Translations under genes and position numbers: made by a program
Assembly (NCBI RefSeq): GCF_963678635.1
Contig: NC_087068.1
Coordinates: 13,645,872-13,709,871 of the forward strand
Reading direction: 5' to 3'
From: Symsagittifera roscoffensis
Lineage: Eukaryota > Xenacoelomorpha > Acoela > Convolutidae
Length of the DNA stretch: 64,000 nt
The notes under the pieces: model-generated
Told to the model about the DNA's origin: nothing
Seen by the model: the letters and a program-made list of their open reading frames with translations, nothing else
Database searches by the model: none
Shown here: positions 34,776 through 46,331 of the stretch, piece by piece
Layout: each line of letters opens with the position of its first letter
Numbering within the stretch: the first letter of the stretch is position 1

Positions 34776-36017
34776 AGTAGGAAAAAGATCAAGGCACTAC
34801 CTTCCAGGAGACCAGAGGTCTCGGCTGAAACGTGGAACGAGGTGTATTCTCCCACAGACGACTTATCAAAACTGAAAAGGTCAGGAGAAGTGAGAGTAGT
34901 GATGCTGGAAGTGGCAAGGGAGAGCAGAGGAGGCTCATATATAACGATAGAGGACCTGGCTCCACATGGCGAGGAGTTCGTAGAATTCCTGGTGAACGAT
35001 GAATTGTTTTATCACGCAGGAGACATGACCGTACCGGCTCGGATGGATTCGCGCATAGACACACGACAAGGCCCATCAGGACCTAAGTCGAAGCCTGATG
35101 CAGATGACGATTAATTGATGGATCAGGACGATAACGATAACGACATCGGGGGAAAGACGGGAAAACCGGGTGAGACGGATCTAGGAGCGTTGGAGAGGGA
35201 CTTGCAGTGAAGACGACGATGGGGAAGTCGATGGGAGTCTATTGCTAAAGACGCCATCGTCCTTCATGTCCCCTACAAAGGAGGCGTCGGCCGATTTATC
35301 TCCGATGGACCCAATAAGCCAGGCTAGAGAGTGCCGAAGCAGGGATCCGCAAAGATTGCTCCATGAGTCACCGAGAAGGAGAAAAATCGAAGAATCAATG
35401 AGGGTATCCTTCCTGAGTACGCTACCGGAAGAGGAATGGGAGAGATATCAAAGTGAATTAGAAGGCAAGACAGGGGCAACCTGGAGCCGAGTGAACTTCA
35501 TGGAAAGGACGTGATACGACGATATGGGACGCAGTCCATAATGAAGGTGGGATTGAACCAACCCATCATGGGTGAGGTCCTGGAAAAAATAGTGAACTCC
35601 ATGGAGTCGGACGTTCTGACCGAGTCAGTTACAGAAGAAAGTGCCGATGATCAGCAGGTCACAAAGAAATTACCTGTTAGAAGAGCCAAAAAAGGGCTGA
35701 AGCGATTGAAAGGAAAAACAGGGAGTCGAGCCGTGAATCAGAGGGTGGTGAAGTCAAAAGCCAACACAGTGGTGGCCTCTCTGATTATTGCGGGTCGTTC
35801 AGGCGAGAGCGGGCAAGGAGATGGTGCGACACCAGTCGTGAGAGAAAAAGAAAACCTGATATCCCCTATGCTCTTGGCAGGTCTGACCATAACAGCCACG
35901 AGGTCGAAGAAGACTGCACGAACCCTGGCAGACACTAAGTTAGAGATGGAAATCATCAGTCAATGTGGATCTGGAGGACTTGAAGATTACAGACCCTCGC
36001 GAACCAACATGGCTTAG
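34776..36017 (+). pseudogene. Post-pol acidic segment, element B (several frames)
   Basis: Open pieces at 34776-35114, 35242-35514 and 35511-36017. They match C's acidic segment: SPRRRKIEESMRVSFLSTLP, LPEEEWERYQ, YGTQSIMKVGLNQPIMGEVL and LEMEIISQCG. A composition rich in Asp, Glu, Ser and Gly with basic clusters (SPRRRKIEE) suggests a disordered linker containing short conserved motifs. The frame ends in TAG at 36015, where C has a Lys codon. Confidence 0.65.
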
Positions 36018-36225
36018 TTGAAGCTGGAAGGACAACTCGGCGTGGTTGAGTACAGTCGAATTACTGTGCCGGAATCGGTCCACATGGGAGATCCGGCAGG
36101 GGGTTATGTGGAGTTGTTGAAAGCGAGGAACTCCGCGAGAGGGCACCTGATGGCTTGGAGCGAGAAGCGAGCCATGCAGGAATATCTGAAAGGGCTTACG
36201 GAGAATTCTAATTTGAATCGAAAAG
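36018..36225 (+). pseudogene. Post-pol C-terminal ORF, start, element B (interrupted by element C)
   Basis: 69 codons in the same frame as the preceding acidic segment. GGYVELLKARNSARGHLMAW matches GGYMEMLEYRNSARGYVMAL of C. The coding sequence is cut at 36225 by the LTR of element C and its continuation is at 60774. Confidence 0.85.
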
Positions 36226-37148
36226 TGTGACATTCGACCAGAATGTGAAAAATGCAATTTCTGCAGACTTCGAATTTTTAGCAGTAAGCCTTCCGGATTG
36301 GTGATTATTAAGAATTAAGAACGTTATTGGAACGATTGGCCAAACGGTGAGGGCTAGAATATTCTGGTATTTTAAAATTTCAAAAATTCGAATTATGACG
36401 TCATATTTCTGAGAAACGTTAGAAGCGGCCATTTTGGCTAAAACGAGAAAGAAGAACAGAACAACATTAGCTACGCTAAAAACAACTACGAAATTGAGAT
36501 TGGAAAACGACAACGAGTTACAGAGTAACAGAGAACACTCCGAGTTGCAACTATTGTGCTGTTACAATAGTTGCAAGGCCGTTGCGAACAACGGTGAAGG
36601 GTGAAAGACGGCCTTCCGGATTAAGAGGAAATCAGGATTAACGAGCTTGATCCAGTGGATTCATCAATCCGGAAGGGTAAAGGAACTGAAACTTTTATCC
36701 TGTTACATAAAATTTTAGCTTCCTGTCATGTCCTGACTTGATTTTAATTAACATCTAGATTCATTTTGAAAAGGATGAGAAGCTAGGAGTTGGGGGAAAG
36801 GGTTGATCCATCTTCGACGGAGATGATGATTTTTATCTACTGAACAAAAACAATAGTAATATAATAAGCAGTAGTAACCCTCTTTTTAGGAGTGACCTCG
36901 TGGTCTGGGGATACTGAGACCCAGCCATGAGCTCACTATTTCTGCATGTAATTTAGTTAATTTGAGTGTTTTAACCGAAGCCGAAAGCAGTAACGTTTTT
37001 GTCGACCCGATGTTGGAAAAGACCACCGAAAAGTACTGGCTTGGTAGAGACGGTGAAAAGCATGCAAAGCTCTGTTTAGACGTTAGCCAGTCGTCTTAAG
37101 ACTGAGTTTTGTCTTCCGTCGATATGTATCTTCCGGGCGAATGTTACA
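36226..37148 (+). repeat. 5' LTR of element C
   Basis: 923 bp, from TGTGACATTCG to CGAATGTTACA: an 11-bp imperfect inverted end pair. The first 319 bp are U3-like. A 32-nt perfect hairpin (TTGCAACTATTGT, loop GCTGTT, complement) is at 36545-36576. Near the 3' end the GGTCT/AGACC hairpin and the conserved ATGAGCTCACTATTTCTGCATGTAA block are seen. I found no clear TATA box or AATAAA. Confidence 0.95.
36545..36576 (+). other. Perfect 13-bp hairpin inside LTR C
   Basis: TTGCAACTATTGT and ACAATAGTTGCAA separated by a 6-nt loop. It is repeated in the 3' LTR (60170-60201) and is the pivot of the palindrome in LTR A (15205-15236). Confidence 0.9.
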
Positions 37149-37160
37149 TACATGTTTTTA

Positions 37161-37175
37161 TGGCGCTCCTGGGTG
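37161..37175 (+). other. Primer-binding site of element C
   Basis: TGGCGCTCCTGGGTG, starting 12 bp after the LTR end. Extended identity with element A's site continues for several more bases (TTATTCTTTTTAAC). Confidence 0.87.
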
Positions 37176-38989
37176 TTATTCTTTTTTAACATCATGACCG
37201 GCAGAACCGTTAACGAGCACTCCGCGCCGAGCGGATGCTCACATTAACGCCCTTAATAGTCCTAAACCACCGGGCGGAAGGGTAGTTCGGAACGCGGAAG
37301 CCTTCCGGATTACCGTGAATAGTTTTTTAACCTAGTTAAGACCGAAAATTCACGAACCAGGAAGGGTGGGGGGAATCGCGAACCCCTCGTCCCCTGAGTG
37401 GTTTGTGACCAAAAACACTTAAAGATATAAATGAAACCAAACAAAAAGTATTATAGTACCCAAGAAAAACAAAAAACATAAAAAATAACCGAAAAAACCA
37501 AAAACAGCAAAAAAGTAGAAAATCAGTAGAAATCATCCCCCCAGACAAGATGTGATCCAACCCCCCCGTTTGTTGTTGATAGATATATTGTTGTTACAGG
37601 CATTTATATCAGTCAGGATCGTTACGATCAATTTTGTGGCCCGTTTGTGAGGCTTGTACTGTAGGGTTATTTGAGCATTTAAGCACGTTAATGATAAATT
37701 GCGCTCAATCCGGAAGGGTCAGCTGATTTGCGCTCAATTCGGAAGGGTCTTGGGTGAAGACCGATCCGGCAAGCAGTACAAGGAGCAACAAGAAGGGGCT
37801 CAACGACAACAACAATCGACTGTTGGGTATCGTTAACAAGTTTTGTATCCCTTTTGGTACAAAAAGTAAGATAGTAATCTGTGGGGGGCTCGACAGTGCT
37901 GCACTGTAGTGACCCTTCACCGAACTGCGAATATCCGAGTTAAGCACCTTAATTCGGATATTAAACAAACCCGGAGGGGTATAGTATTACTAATATTATT
38001 AATTATATAGCCTATATTAATAGTCTTATATCGTTTTTCGGTGAAAAACAACGAAAATAGACCGGTTTTTAGGGTCAAATTAGCGATATTTTGATCCCCC
38101 CACAAGTCGCGATTTTTGAAATATCGATATTTTTTGAAATGGAAAAAAGCGCCAAGTTAGTGTGTTACATCGTAACTGCACTACCATAATAGATAGAACC
38201 GGTTAAGTTAAGTTCGAAGGTAGTTGTAACTACTTTGGTACCGAAAACCGAAATTTCGTGATTTTTGAGAAAACGAAACACTATAAATTTAGAAAAATTT
38301 TTGAAATTTTTGAGTTACGACAGTAAAAACAGCTGTTCGGACAACGTCCACTAGTGAATCTACAAGTTTTAAAACCCGCTACCGGAAAGCCTTCCGGGTT
38401 GCAGAGAAATCGAACTTAACGTGTTTGATTTGGTGGATTCATCAATCCGGAGGGGTACAGGTAGCACACTTTTTCGCAAATTTTTTCAACTAAAGCGTTT
38501 TAGATCGGGTCTTTTGCATTGAACTAGAAGAGTATAGGCCTTCTGAGCTCGGATCAATAATTTTTAGGTCGAAAGGACCAGATTTGCGGAAAAAGTTAGG
38601 CGGAACCTATAATAGAGAAAATTTTCGAGTTTAGAAAAAAGACGTTTTGGTTAATAACTTTGGAACTACTGAGCATATTGAGTTGATCTTGGAACCAATA
38701 GATCAGAAATTAGCTGAGCTTACTGATAGGGACAGAAATTTTTCGGAAAAGTAAGCGTGAAATTTTTTTTGAGATTGTTTTTAGCAAATTCCTCAATTTG
38801 GAAGGGTACACCCTTCACGTTTTACAAAAATTTTTTAGAAAAGCCCTTATACCCCTACCAAAAGGTAATTGCGGTTGAATAAAGTAACTTTAGGCTGTTC
38901 TAGACGAAAAGGGAAGGCTAAAGGCACAGCAAAAGCTTAAGCGAGTCGAAGTTAGGCGAGCAATAAGACCCTTCACCGTTAGTGTGAAT

Positions 38990-39355
38990 TGTCAAATAAG
39001 AGGCTTAACTTCAATCCGGAAGGGTCTAGGAAAGTATTGCATACCCTTCCTAGTTAATTTAAAGAGCAAAATTGCATCGGAGAACGTATCCGGAGGGGTA
39101 TAGGTTGAAAGTAGGTAAACTCCGAAAAACTACTTTTACAAAATCTGAGGGCTCCCAATCCGGGGGGTCAAAGATTTTTCAAGTTAGGAGGGGTCCGAAT
39201 CCGGAGGGGTCTTATAGTTGCTAATTCGGAGGGTTCCAAATCCGGAGGGGTCTTAAATTAACTAACTCAGAGGGGTCCCAATCCGGAGGGGTCTAGATTC
39301 TATTGGTCCGGAAGGGTCCTATTTGTGCCAATCCGGAGGGGTATTATTTTATGAA
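38990..39355 (+). repeat. Cluster of AATCCGGAGGGGTC motifs in the leader of element C
   Basis: About ten imperfect copies of CCAATCCGGAGGGGTC, spaced at 20-45 bp, with more copies at 37707, 37735, 37971 and 38440. This is the complement-strand match of the cluster in A. Confidence 0.8.
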
Positions 39356-39569
39356 AGGACTTAGGTAGACGAAAGAAAGACTAAAAAGTGAGAGGTATTA
39401 GGTTATTAGCACACAGGCTAGGTATCAGTGACTGCACTGGTAACTTGCCTTACAATAAGAACCAGACCAAAACAAAACGGGTCCGACCACGGATATTCGC
39501 AACACTAGGTCTAAATTAAAGAATAGTGTAACTCATTGGTGTAAATTGAAAACCAATACGTTTTTACGA

Positions 39570-39725
39570 GAAGTGACTGACCTGAGGATTTTAGTAGGTC
39601 TAGCTCGGGCAGTCTGAAGGCAGATAGGTAACACAGTACTCGGTGGGTGCAATAGACGCCCGCTTGAGAAAATTACTGCCTTCAAAGTTTTGTCTGTTTG
39701 GTGCAGCACCGAGCAGGGAAAGCTT
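39570..39725 (+). promoter_or_regulatory. Conserved leader RNA structure, element C copy
   Basis: Lower stem GACTGACCTGAG / CTCGGGCAGTC (39574-39614). Outer stem TGAAGGCAG (39615-39623) / CTGCCTTCA (39676-39684). The hairpin GTGGGTG (39643-39649) / CGCCCGC (39657-39663) uses a G-U pair where element A has A-U. A GGTGCAGCACC palindrome follows at about 39700. Confidence 0.68.
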
Positions 39726-40126
39726 TTTCTTTAAAAGACCGGTTCGAATATTGTACTGCGACCGACTAAGAGTACATTACACATACGTTTTTTTTGATAG
39801 AGATATTCATATTCTGTCATTATACATGTATTTTTTGTTTTTGATTTTAAATCAACATAAACTGTGCTTGATTGGGTAGTGAGTACACTATCTTTTAAAT
39901 TGACTGATAGCATCAAATTGTGCTAATTTTCAAATCTTACGAACGATAATTGGTTAGTGTGAATAAACTTTATACAAACTGTACTCTGATAACATACAGG
40001 GATTCGTGGTCATTTAATAGAATCTTGTCAAATTTATTGTGTTGTGTCATTATTATTGTTAATAAAACTATAAGGTCTCTAGCAATCGAGTTAAGTGTAT
40101 AGGCATTAAAAAGTGACAAATAGAGA

Positions 40127-42190
40127 ATGAGTCTAGACAAGTCGAGGATACCAAAACGAGGTAATAGCTCTAGGAATTTCATATCTGAAAAGCAAAGAAA
40201 AAAGATGACCGATCCTTTTATGGATTGGATCAAGCGATCCCGGTCTGATAAAGGGGAGACGGTTTCAGGCGGAATGGTTGAAACGAGAAGTCAGAAGACC
40301 CTCAGAAGAGCGAGAAGAAATGTTAGAAGTGGAGGTCAAAACGGACCATACCATGAACGACAACCAGGAAGTACATGCACTGGAAGGGAGAGGCAGAAGG
40401 TTGGCGATTGAGTCTACTCGGTAGAACAAGGCCATGATTTTGCCCTTTCCACCGGACGCTGGATCGAGAAGAGATGTCGGAACTGTCCGACATCCCAACT
40501 GAAGTAGCGGCTACTAGAAGATCTCCGACAGACAACACTATGATGGCAGGCGGAACTGGGAAACAAACAACGTCCATCATCATTCTCAGAAAGAATGAAG
40601 AACACCTTCGGAAACATCTTTCCATTCAGCATGGGAGGAGGAGCAGGAAACGACGGTGAGGTCCCAGGGAGGAAGAGGATGAAGAGGAGCAAGGGGACTT
40701 TGGATCTCAAGTCAGCCTCAATAGTTCGATCCAGGAGAATGAGGCACACGTCGGAAGGGAGACTGGAGTCATGGACAAATTTGTGTAGTGACAACGATAA
40801 GCAAAGAGGCAAACACACCGGGCCAGTCAAAAGACTTCGCGATTAGGACAAGTTCAGAGCCACAAAAAGGAGAGAGTAGAACCAGAGGGCTAGGCAAAGC
40901 GTTAGCGGACCCTGAAATAGAGAAGGAAAAGACGTCGAGACAGAGAGTCAAGGCCGGATCTCGACCAGCACGAAGCTACCTGGACCGACAGGGTTACACC
41001 ACCACTAGTGACCGCCACTCGTGGATAACGGGGCAGCACTAGAGGAAGCCTTAAACAACATAGTGGACAGTTTAGGAGAACAAAACGAGCAGATGTCAAT
41101 AAGGATGAGTGAACTAGAAAGAGCAGTTCACATTGAAAGAGAAAGCCTGCGGGAAGAAATAAACCGCAACAGACAAGATGTTGGCAGGAGCGAGAAACGC
41201 TTGAAAGAAAGAACGGACGAACATATGACGAGGAACTTGTCGCGAATGACAAGAGAGGCGGAACAGAGGGAATTACGCTTAAGAGCCGACATGGAGAAGT
41301 TAAGAATTCAGCAAGAGCAGTCTCTTGGGACTCTTGACACAAAGATAGACGCGATGATGGAGAGGCGAACTCAAGCTATCATGGATAGGTTGGACGGGCT
41401 ACTAAGCAGCAAGAGTGGACCAAAAGAAGGAGAACCGAACTCGGGAGGTCCCAGCAGGGAACCGAGGGTGAACTTCAATGAACATCAAAAGAGGAAGACG
41501 TATGGATCCACTTAGAGGCAGGGGCAGTTCATCAGGCTATGCCACAAGGGGTAATGGAGCATGGGGCCCGAACAGTAGAGCAAGTTGAACGGGGAACAGA
41601 CAAACCTCTAACGAACGACCAACGCAAGGCGCACATGCGACTGGGAGAAGTGATTCCGGCAACAGGGGGCATGCAAGCCCGAGGAGGAGTCATGTGGGCC
41701 AAGCGGGAAACACTCACGGTGATTCAGATTGCAGGGATGAACCGCACACAGAGCCTTCGACGAGGTGTGAGGACACTCAAGCGGGACACTCAAGGCGATG
41801 CTACGGCAATGGCCACAGCATTTGAACCCCTAAACAGGTCTTTGGAGACATTCCTGACAAGGTTATCTAGAACCAATGAACGCAGTGAGAAGTCCAGAAG
41901 AGTCTTTAAGAAACCAAGATGCTACAAAGACGAATCTGATGGCTGTATTGATACCTGGATAGAGGTAATGAAGTTGCATTTCGAGGAAGAGGACTTGTCG
42001 GAGAGACAGGAATGCAGTGCGCTCACCAGCAACTTGGAAGGGACAGCCCTGAACTGTGTCATGGCCAAGAAGCAATATCAACGTGACACTGCTGAGAAAA
42101 TCTTCGAAATCTTGTTAAACCGTTTTGGATCAGGGGTGCAGGGGCACCAGGCGATGTATGCGCTTCGAGAAACGGAGGCAACGAGAAGAT
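40127..42190 (+). pseudogene. gag: gag, N-terminal and capsid part, element C (several frameshifts)
   Basis: The ATG at 40127 starts MSLDKSRIPKRGNSSRNFIS. Open pieces are 40127-40411, about 40474-40846, 41021-41515 (coiled coil: REAEQRELRLRADMEKLRIQ) and 41539-42192 (capsid start: DTWIEVMKLHFEEEDLSERQ). Lesions include a TAG near 40420, an inserted base before 41513 and a frameshift at about 42155. Element B's gag shows that this was one open frame. Product: the particle-forming Gag. Confidence 0.87.
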
Positions 42191-43545
42191 GAAACGATAG
42201 ACAAGTTTCTCGATGATTTGGAAATGCTGAGAAGACGCAGCCAACCGGACGAGTCAAACCAAAGGATGAACTTGGCCGTAGCCTCGAAATTTATCGATGG
42301 TGTGAAGAATGATGAACTTCGAACGAAGCTAGCAACGCATTACACACCACTATCAACCAATGCGCCAACACCGGAGGAGTTGAGGCTCAAATCAAAAGAG
42401 TATCTTTTGTTGAAACCTCCTTCGAGATCTGGATATTACAAGAACAATTATGGCAATTTTAACAACGGACCAGCAAACCAAGGGAACAATTGGTACAAAC
42501 CGAGGGATGATATGGACAAGAGATGCTCTTGTGCTAATTGTAGTTCAACGGACCATCATGTGTCAGCATGCCCAGCTTACAAACAAGGCATGAAAGCAAT
42601 AGGCTTTAGCCTCGAGGACAAATGTGCGTCAGAGTTGGACCATGAGGATTTCATGAGAGGAGTAATTGTGAAATTTGGCCCGAGGTGTTTCTTTTGCAAC
42701 TTGGAAGGTCATTTTAAATCAGATTGTCCGCAATTCTGGGATGCAGTGGCAGACATTAAGCATCCAAGGCATGAAGAAGCTTTGTCAGGAGTGAAAGCCA
42801 GCAAGGCTCGACTTTTGAGTCAAGCAGAGGCACGCAGAAAGGATAAACCTCAAGAGCTGGCGGCAAAGAAAATGCAAGCGGTAACAGAGGAGGCACGTGA
42901 ACCGGAACCAGCAACTGCGGCTGATGACTTCAAGATTGATTATAAGGCAGCCGCAAGGGATGCTCTAAATAGAGTACAACAGGAATTGGTGACGAAAGAG
43001 ATCGAACAAAAAGTGAAACTTGAACTGGAAAATGAGAAGCTTCAGGAGCAACTGAATACCTTCGAAGCAACGGAGTTCGAAGAGACGAAAACAACAAGCA
43101 GTTTAGACATGAAACTTAAAGTGATCTCCGGTAAGAGGTTCGGCATGGTGCCGCAAGGAAATAAGATACAGTCGATAATATCAGTGGCTGGACACCAGGT
43201 AATAAGAAATCTGAGTGAACCATCCGAGTTCACTTTAATGCATTTGGACACATATGCAGATTATCTGAGGCAGGTGGAGCCACGCACCGAGTCGAGAGCT
43301 GTGCGAGCACTACTAACGACGGGTGGCCCTCGCATGAAGAAACTTCATGGACGCTACCTGGAGGTCTATGGGCCGTATCAAATAATGCTGAACTTGGATG
43401 GAATCAGTATCTACACCAGGACTTATATAACAACAGATGATGACCAAATGGGGCAGATCTATTTGGGTGAAGAGGAACTCAAAGTCCGCAGGATAGGCCA
43501 TGACGCCATGATGGAACAAGACGCGGTACACATTGGATATGAAAG
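42125..43545 (+). pseudogene. gag: gag capsid end, nucleocapsid and gag-protease linker, element C
   Basis: Open from 42125; real homology runs to about 43545 and the frame then shifts. Both CCHC knuckles are intact: CANCSSTDHHVSAC and CFFCNLEGHFKSDC. They are followed without a stop by the Glu/Lys coiled-coil linker and the protease N-terminal region (MKLKVISGKRFGMVPQ, SIISVAGHQVIRNLSEPSEF). This shows that nucleocapsid and protease share one frame in family I, so no gag-pol frameshift is needed. Confidence 0.9.
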
Positions 43546-44009
43546 CAGATGTGACAGCACATCTGCTCGATACCAACGGAACAAAAATTGGAGTCACAGG
43601 GCTTCTGGACACAGGAGCGGTAGTGAGTGTGATGCCGATAAAAACTTGGGAAAGAATGGGCTTCACGCGGGAAGATCTGATTCCTACGAATCTCCGACTG
43701 GCCGCCGCCAATCGAGGAGCTATCTACGTAGCCGGAAAAACAGCAATAACGGTCCTTCACATGGGAGGACGAGATCTTTGGATGAGCTTCCTGGTGGTAG
43801 AAAATCTGGACGACGCCGACCAATTCATCTTGGGCAGAGATTTTGTCAGGAATTTTGACGTGATGATTGACTTGAACAACGGTCTAATACGGATTAGAAA
43901 TCCGGACCGAAAGTATGTTAAGAGACCAATTAATAGGATAATAACAGACGAAAACAAGGTACCAGTTTTTTTGGATAGAAAAAAAAATTACAACCAGGAC
44001 AAGCTGTGA
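43533..44009 (+). pseudogene. pro: Retropepsin-type protease core, element C
   Basis: 158 codons with LLDTGAVVSVMPIKTWERMG and FILGRDFVRNFDVMIDL, both motifs intact. It is separated from its N-terminal part by a frameshift at about 43545 and from the connector by another in the A run at about 43980. Confidence 0.9.
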
Positions 44010-44749
44010 TAGCAATTTTTAGAATGAGAAATTTAAATTCGTTAAGTGATAGTAAACAGCTTTGCTTAGTACCGAATCCAAATAGTCAGAGTTCGGTGAT
44101 TTTAGGCCGGAGCTTCTCGGTAACGCGAAACGGACTGTGTGTCAGTGTGTTGTTGAACACACTGGACACCACGGTTTCAATCCAGCGTGGAAAGAAGCTT
44201 GGCTACGCTTTGCCGATGAGGACCGACTATGAGGAGACACAAAACTTGAAGAAATATAGTGTGAAAGACTGTCCTTATCATGCCAATAAAGATAAAATTT
44301 TAAAGAGGATTAATGAATTAAAATCTATTCATAAATTGTTTTCAATGAAATCCGAAACGGACGACGGCTTGTCAAGCTGCTCGATCTTTCCGGAACACCC
44401 CTCGTCATATGAACTAGAATCTGACAAACCGGTTTTGCCAGAGATAGAACATTTAAAAGGGAAAATAGGTGAGGGAGATTTCAAAAAATTGCGGGACCTC
44501 CTAAATCGGAACGCAGATGTATTTTCAAAACATAAGGCGGATATCGGTTGCTGTAGTTTCGTCGAACACGAAATCGAACTAGAAGAGGGCGCCGTTCCCC
44601 ATAGGGAAGGCGCAAGGCGAATGACGCCACATAAATTGGAAGCGTGCCGAGCGGAAATAGAAATGTTGCTTGAATACGACATGATAGAACCCTCGAAATC
44701 GCCATGGGCTTGCGGGGTAGTAATGGCGAAAAAGAAGGGGGCAGCTTAG
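44006..44749 (+). pseudogene. Protease-RT connector and RT N-terminus, element C
   Basis: 247 codons. The beta-rich connector (RSFSVTRNGLCVSVLLN, QRGKKLGYALP) is followed by the RT start: EHEIELEEGAVPHREGARRM, EMLLEYDMIEPSKSPWACGV. The frame ends at 44749 because the G run in AAGGGGGCAGC is one base shorter than in element B, just before FCCDFRYLNAV. Confidence 0.88.
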
Positions 44750-45323
44750 ATTTTGTTGCGATTTTCGTTACTTGAACGCGGTAACGATAAAAGATGCGTA
44801 CCCGATACCGCGAATAGACGAGAGCCTACCTAAGCTTGGTGATGCCAAGTTCTTCACCACAATGGACTTAGGTTCTGCCTTCTGGCAGGTCCCTCTGCGA
44901 AAGAAGGACAGAGAGAAAACCGGATTCGCGTGCGAATTGGGATTGTACCAGTGGAAGAGGATGCCCTTCGGCTTGTGCAATGCAACGGCCACTTTTCAAA
45001 GACTGATGGCTCAGGCTTTGACGAAAGTGACCAAGAAGTACGGGAATCTCGTGATGTGTTACGTGGATGACGTAGTCATAGCGACACCGACCCTGGAAGA
45101 CCACATTGATAGGCTCGATGAGGTCTTTGGATGCATGAAAAGAGCACGATTGAAGTGCAAACCATCGAAATGTGAAATCCTTAGGGATTCGACAAAGTAC
45201 CTGGGAAGAATGGTGGATAGGCATGGTGTGAGGCCGGACGCGGAAGCAGTGGAAGCAGTGTTGACATGGAAAGCTCCCAGAACGGACACACAGCTCCTGA
45301 GCTTCCTAGGGTTTGCCAATTAA
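44750..45323 (+). pseudogene. Reverse transcriptase palm and thumb, element C
   Basis: All core motifs are present: FCCDFRYLNAVTIKDAYPIP, TMDLGSAFWQVPLRKKDREK, KRMPFGLCNATATFQRLM, MCYVDDVVIATPTLEDH. The segment ends in TAA (45321), where element A has TAC in GFANYYREF. The same frame continues into RNase H. The enzyme would copy the element RNA into DNA within the particle. Confidence 0.92.
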
Positions 45324-46331
45324 TACCGAGAATTCATAAAAGGATATGCGGACAAGGTGTATCCGATGCAGAAGCTGATGCGCAACAAGGGGAAAAAGTT
45401 CGAATGGAACGATGAGGCACAGGTTGCTTTCGAGAACATAAAGCGGGAACTGTGCGAAGCGCCAGTGCTGGTCATGCCTACAGAAAAGGGCATGTATGTT
45501 CTCGACACAGACGCATCGGTGGTGGCCATCTCAGGAATCTTGCATCAAGAGCAAGAATGGAACGGAAGAACAGTTCTCCGTCCCATTGCATACGGCAGCA
45601 AGGTCTTGAGTGACACAGAGATGAAATATGGCGCACCAAAGGCAGAAATGTTTGCAGTAGTCACCTTCGTGGAAAAGTACCGTGCATACTTGGGGAGCGC
45701 TCCCTTCAAGTTACGAGTGGACAACAGAGCGTTATCCTGGTTGAAAACCTACTCGATGGATCAGAGTTATATTGGTAGGTGGATAGTAAGATTGGATGGC
45801 TACCATATGATAATCGAACATAGGATGCGTGATAAACACCAGAATGCTGACAACCTCAGCAAGAAAACTGAGTTCTATGAAAGATTGGAGCAGAAACAGG
45901 CCAATCAGGCGGAAATAAAGGAGGGATTCTCGTTTCTGGACAAAGAAACATATGAAGCGCTTCCCTTAACGAGATGGTTGGATAAATCTGGACATTCAAT
46001 TCCAGGGAACCCTGAGTTACCTGTAGAGAAAGCAGCCGAGATAAAGATCCTATCCAAGGAGGACCCGGTCCCCTTGGATCTGTTGCTGCGCTCGAACCTG
46101 GTCCAGCAAGAACTCTCTCGCATGAATATAAACAGCCTCTCATTATTGGATAAAACGGTGCAAGTCACACCACAAGTGATGCGGATGCTGGGTGGATTGT
46201 TAGAAAGAGAAGTGACCAGAGATGATCCCGAGTGGACAGCAGCAGTGGCATCGCTAACAGTCAGTGAGAAGGTGAAGATCATGCCGTCCAGACGACAGCA
46301 CAAAGAAACGAGAGGGATTGTAGGACAATAG
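45324..46331 (+). pseudogene. RT connection and RNase H, element C
   Basis: In frame with the RT segment. YREFIKGYADKVYPMQKL, then RNase H with VLDTDASVVAISGILHQ, APKAEMFAVVTFVEKY, RVDNRALSWLKTYSMDQ and HRMRDKHQNADNLSKK. The active-site acidic residues are intact. The frame is lost at about 46310 (RQHKETRGIVGQ) by a small deletion relative to element A. Confidence 0.9.

Larger units (their letters stand above)
16085..36225 (+). mobile_element. Element B: giant Ty3/gypsy-type LTR retrotransposon, family II (left part)
   Basis: A plus-strand element with the same gene order as A and C but clearly diverged in sequence. It has a 5' LTR, primer-binding site, 3.1-kb leader with a duplicated structured module, an intact 846-codon gag, a pol with several lesions, an SGNH ORF, a mid ORF, an acidic segment and the start of the C-terminal ORF. 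The last ORF is interrupted at 36225 by element C and resumes in the matching frame at 60774. The 3' end and 3' LTR are not in the window. Confidence 0.93.
37176..40126 (+). other. Untranslated leader of element C
   Basis: About 2.95 kb with no convincing gene, colinear with the leader of element A in the opposite orientation (for example 37550-38110 matches 13680-14240). It holds at least a dozen AATCCGGAGGGG-type motifs and the folded module near its 3' end. T-rich and A-rich runs around 37430-37530 are shared with A and B. Confidence 0.87.
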
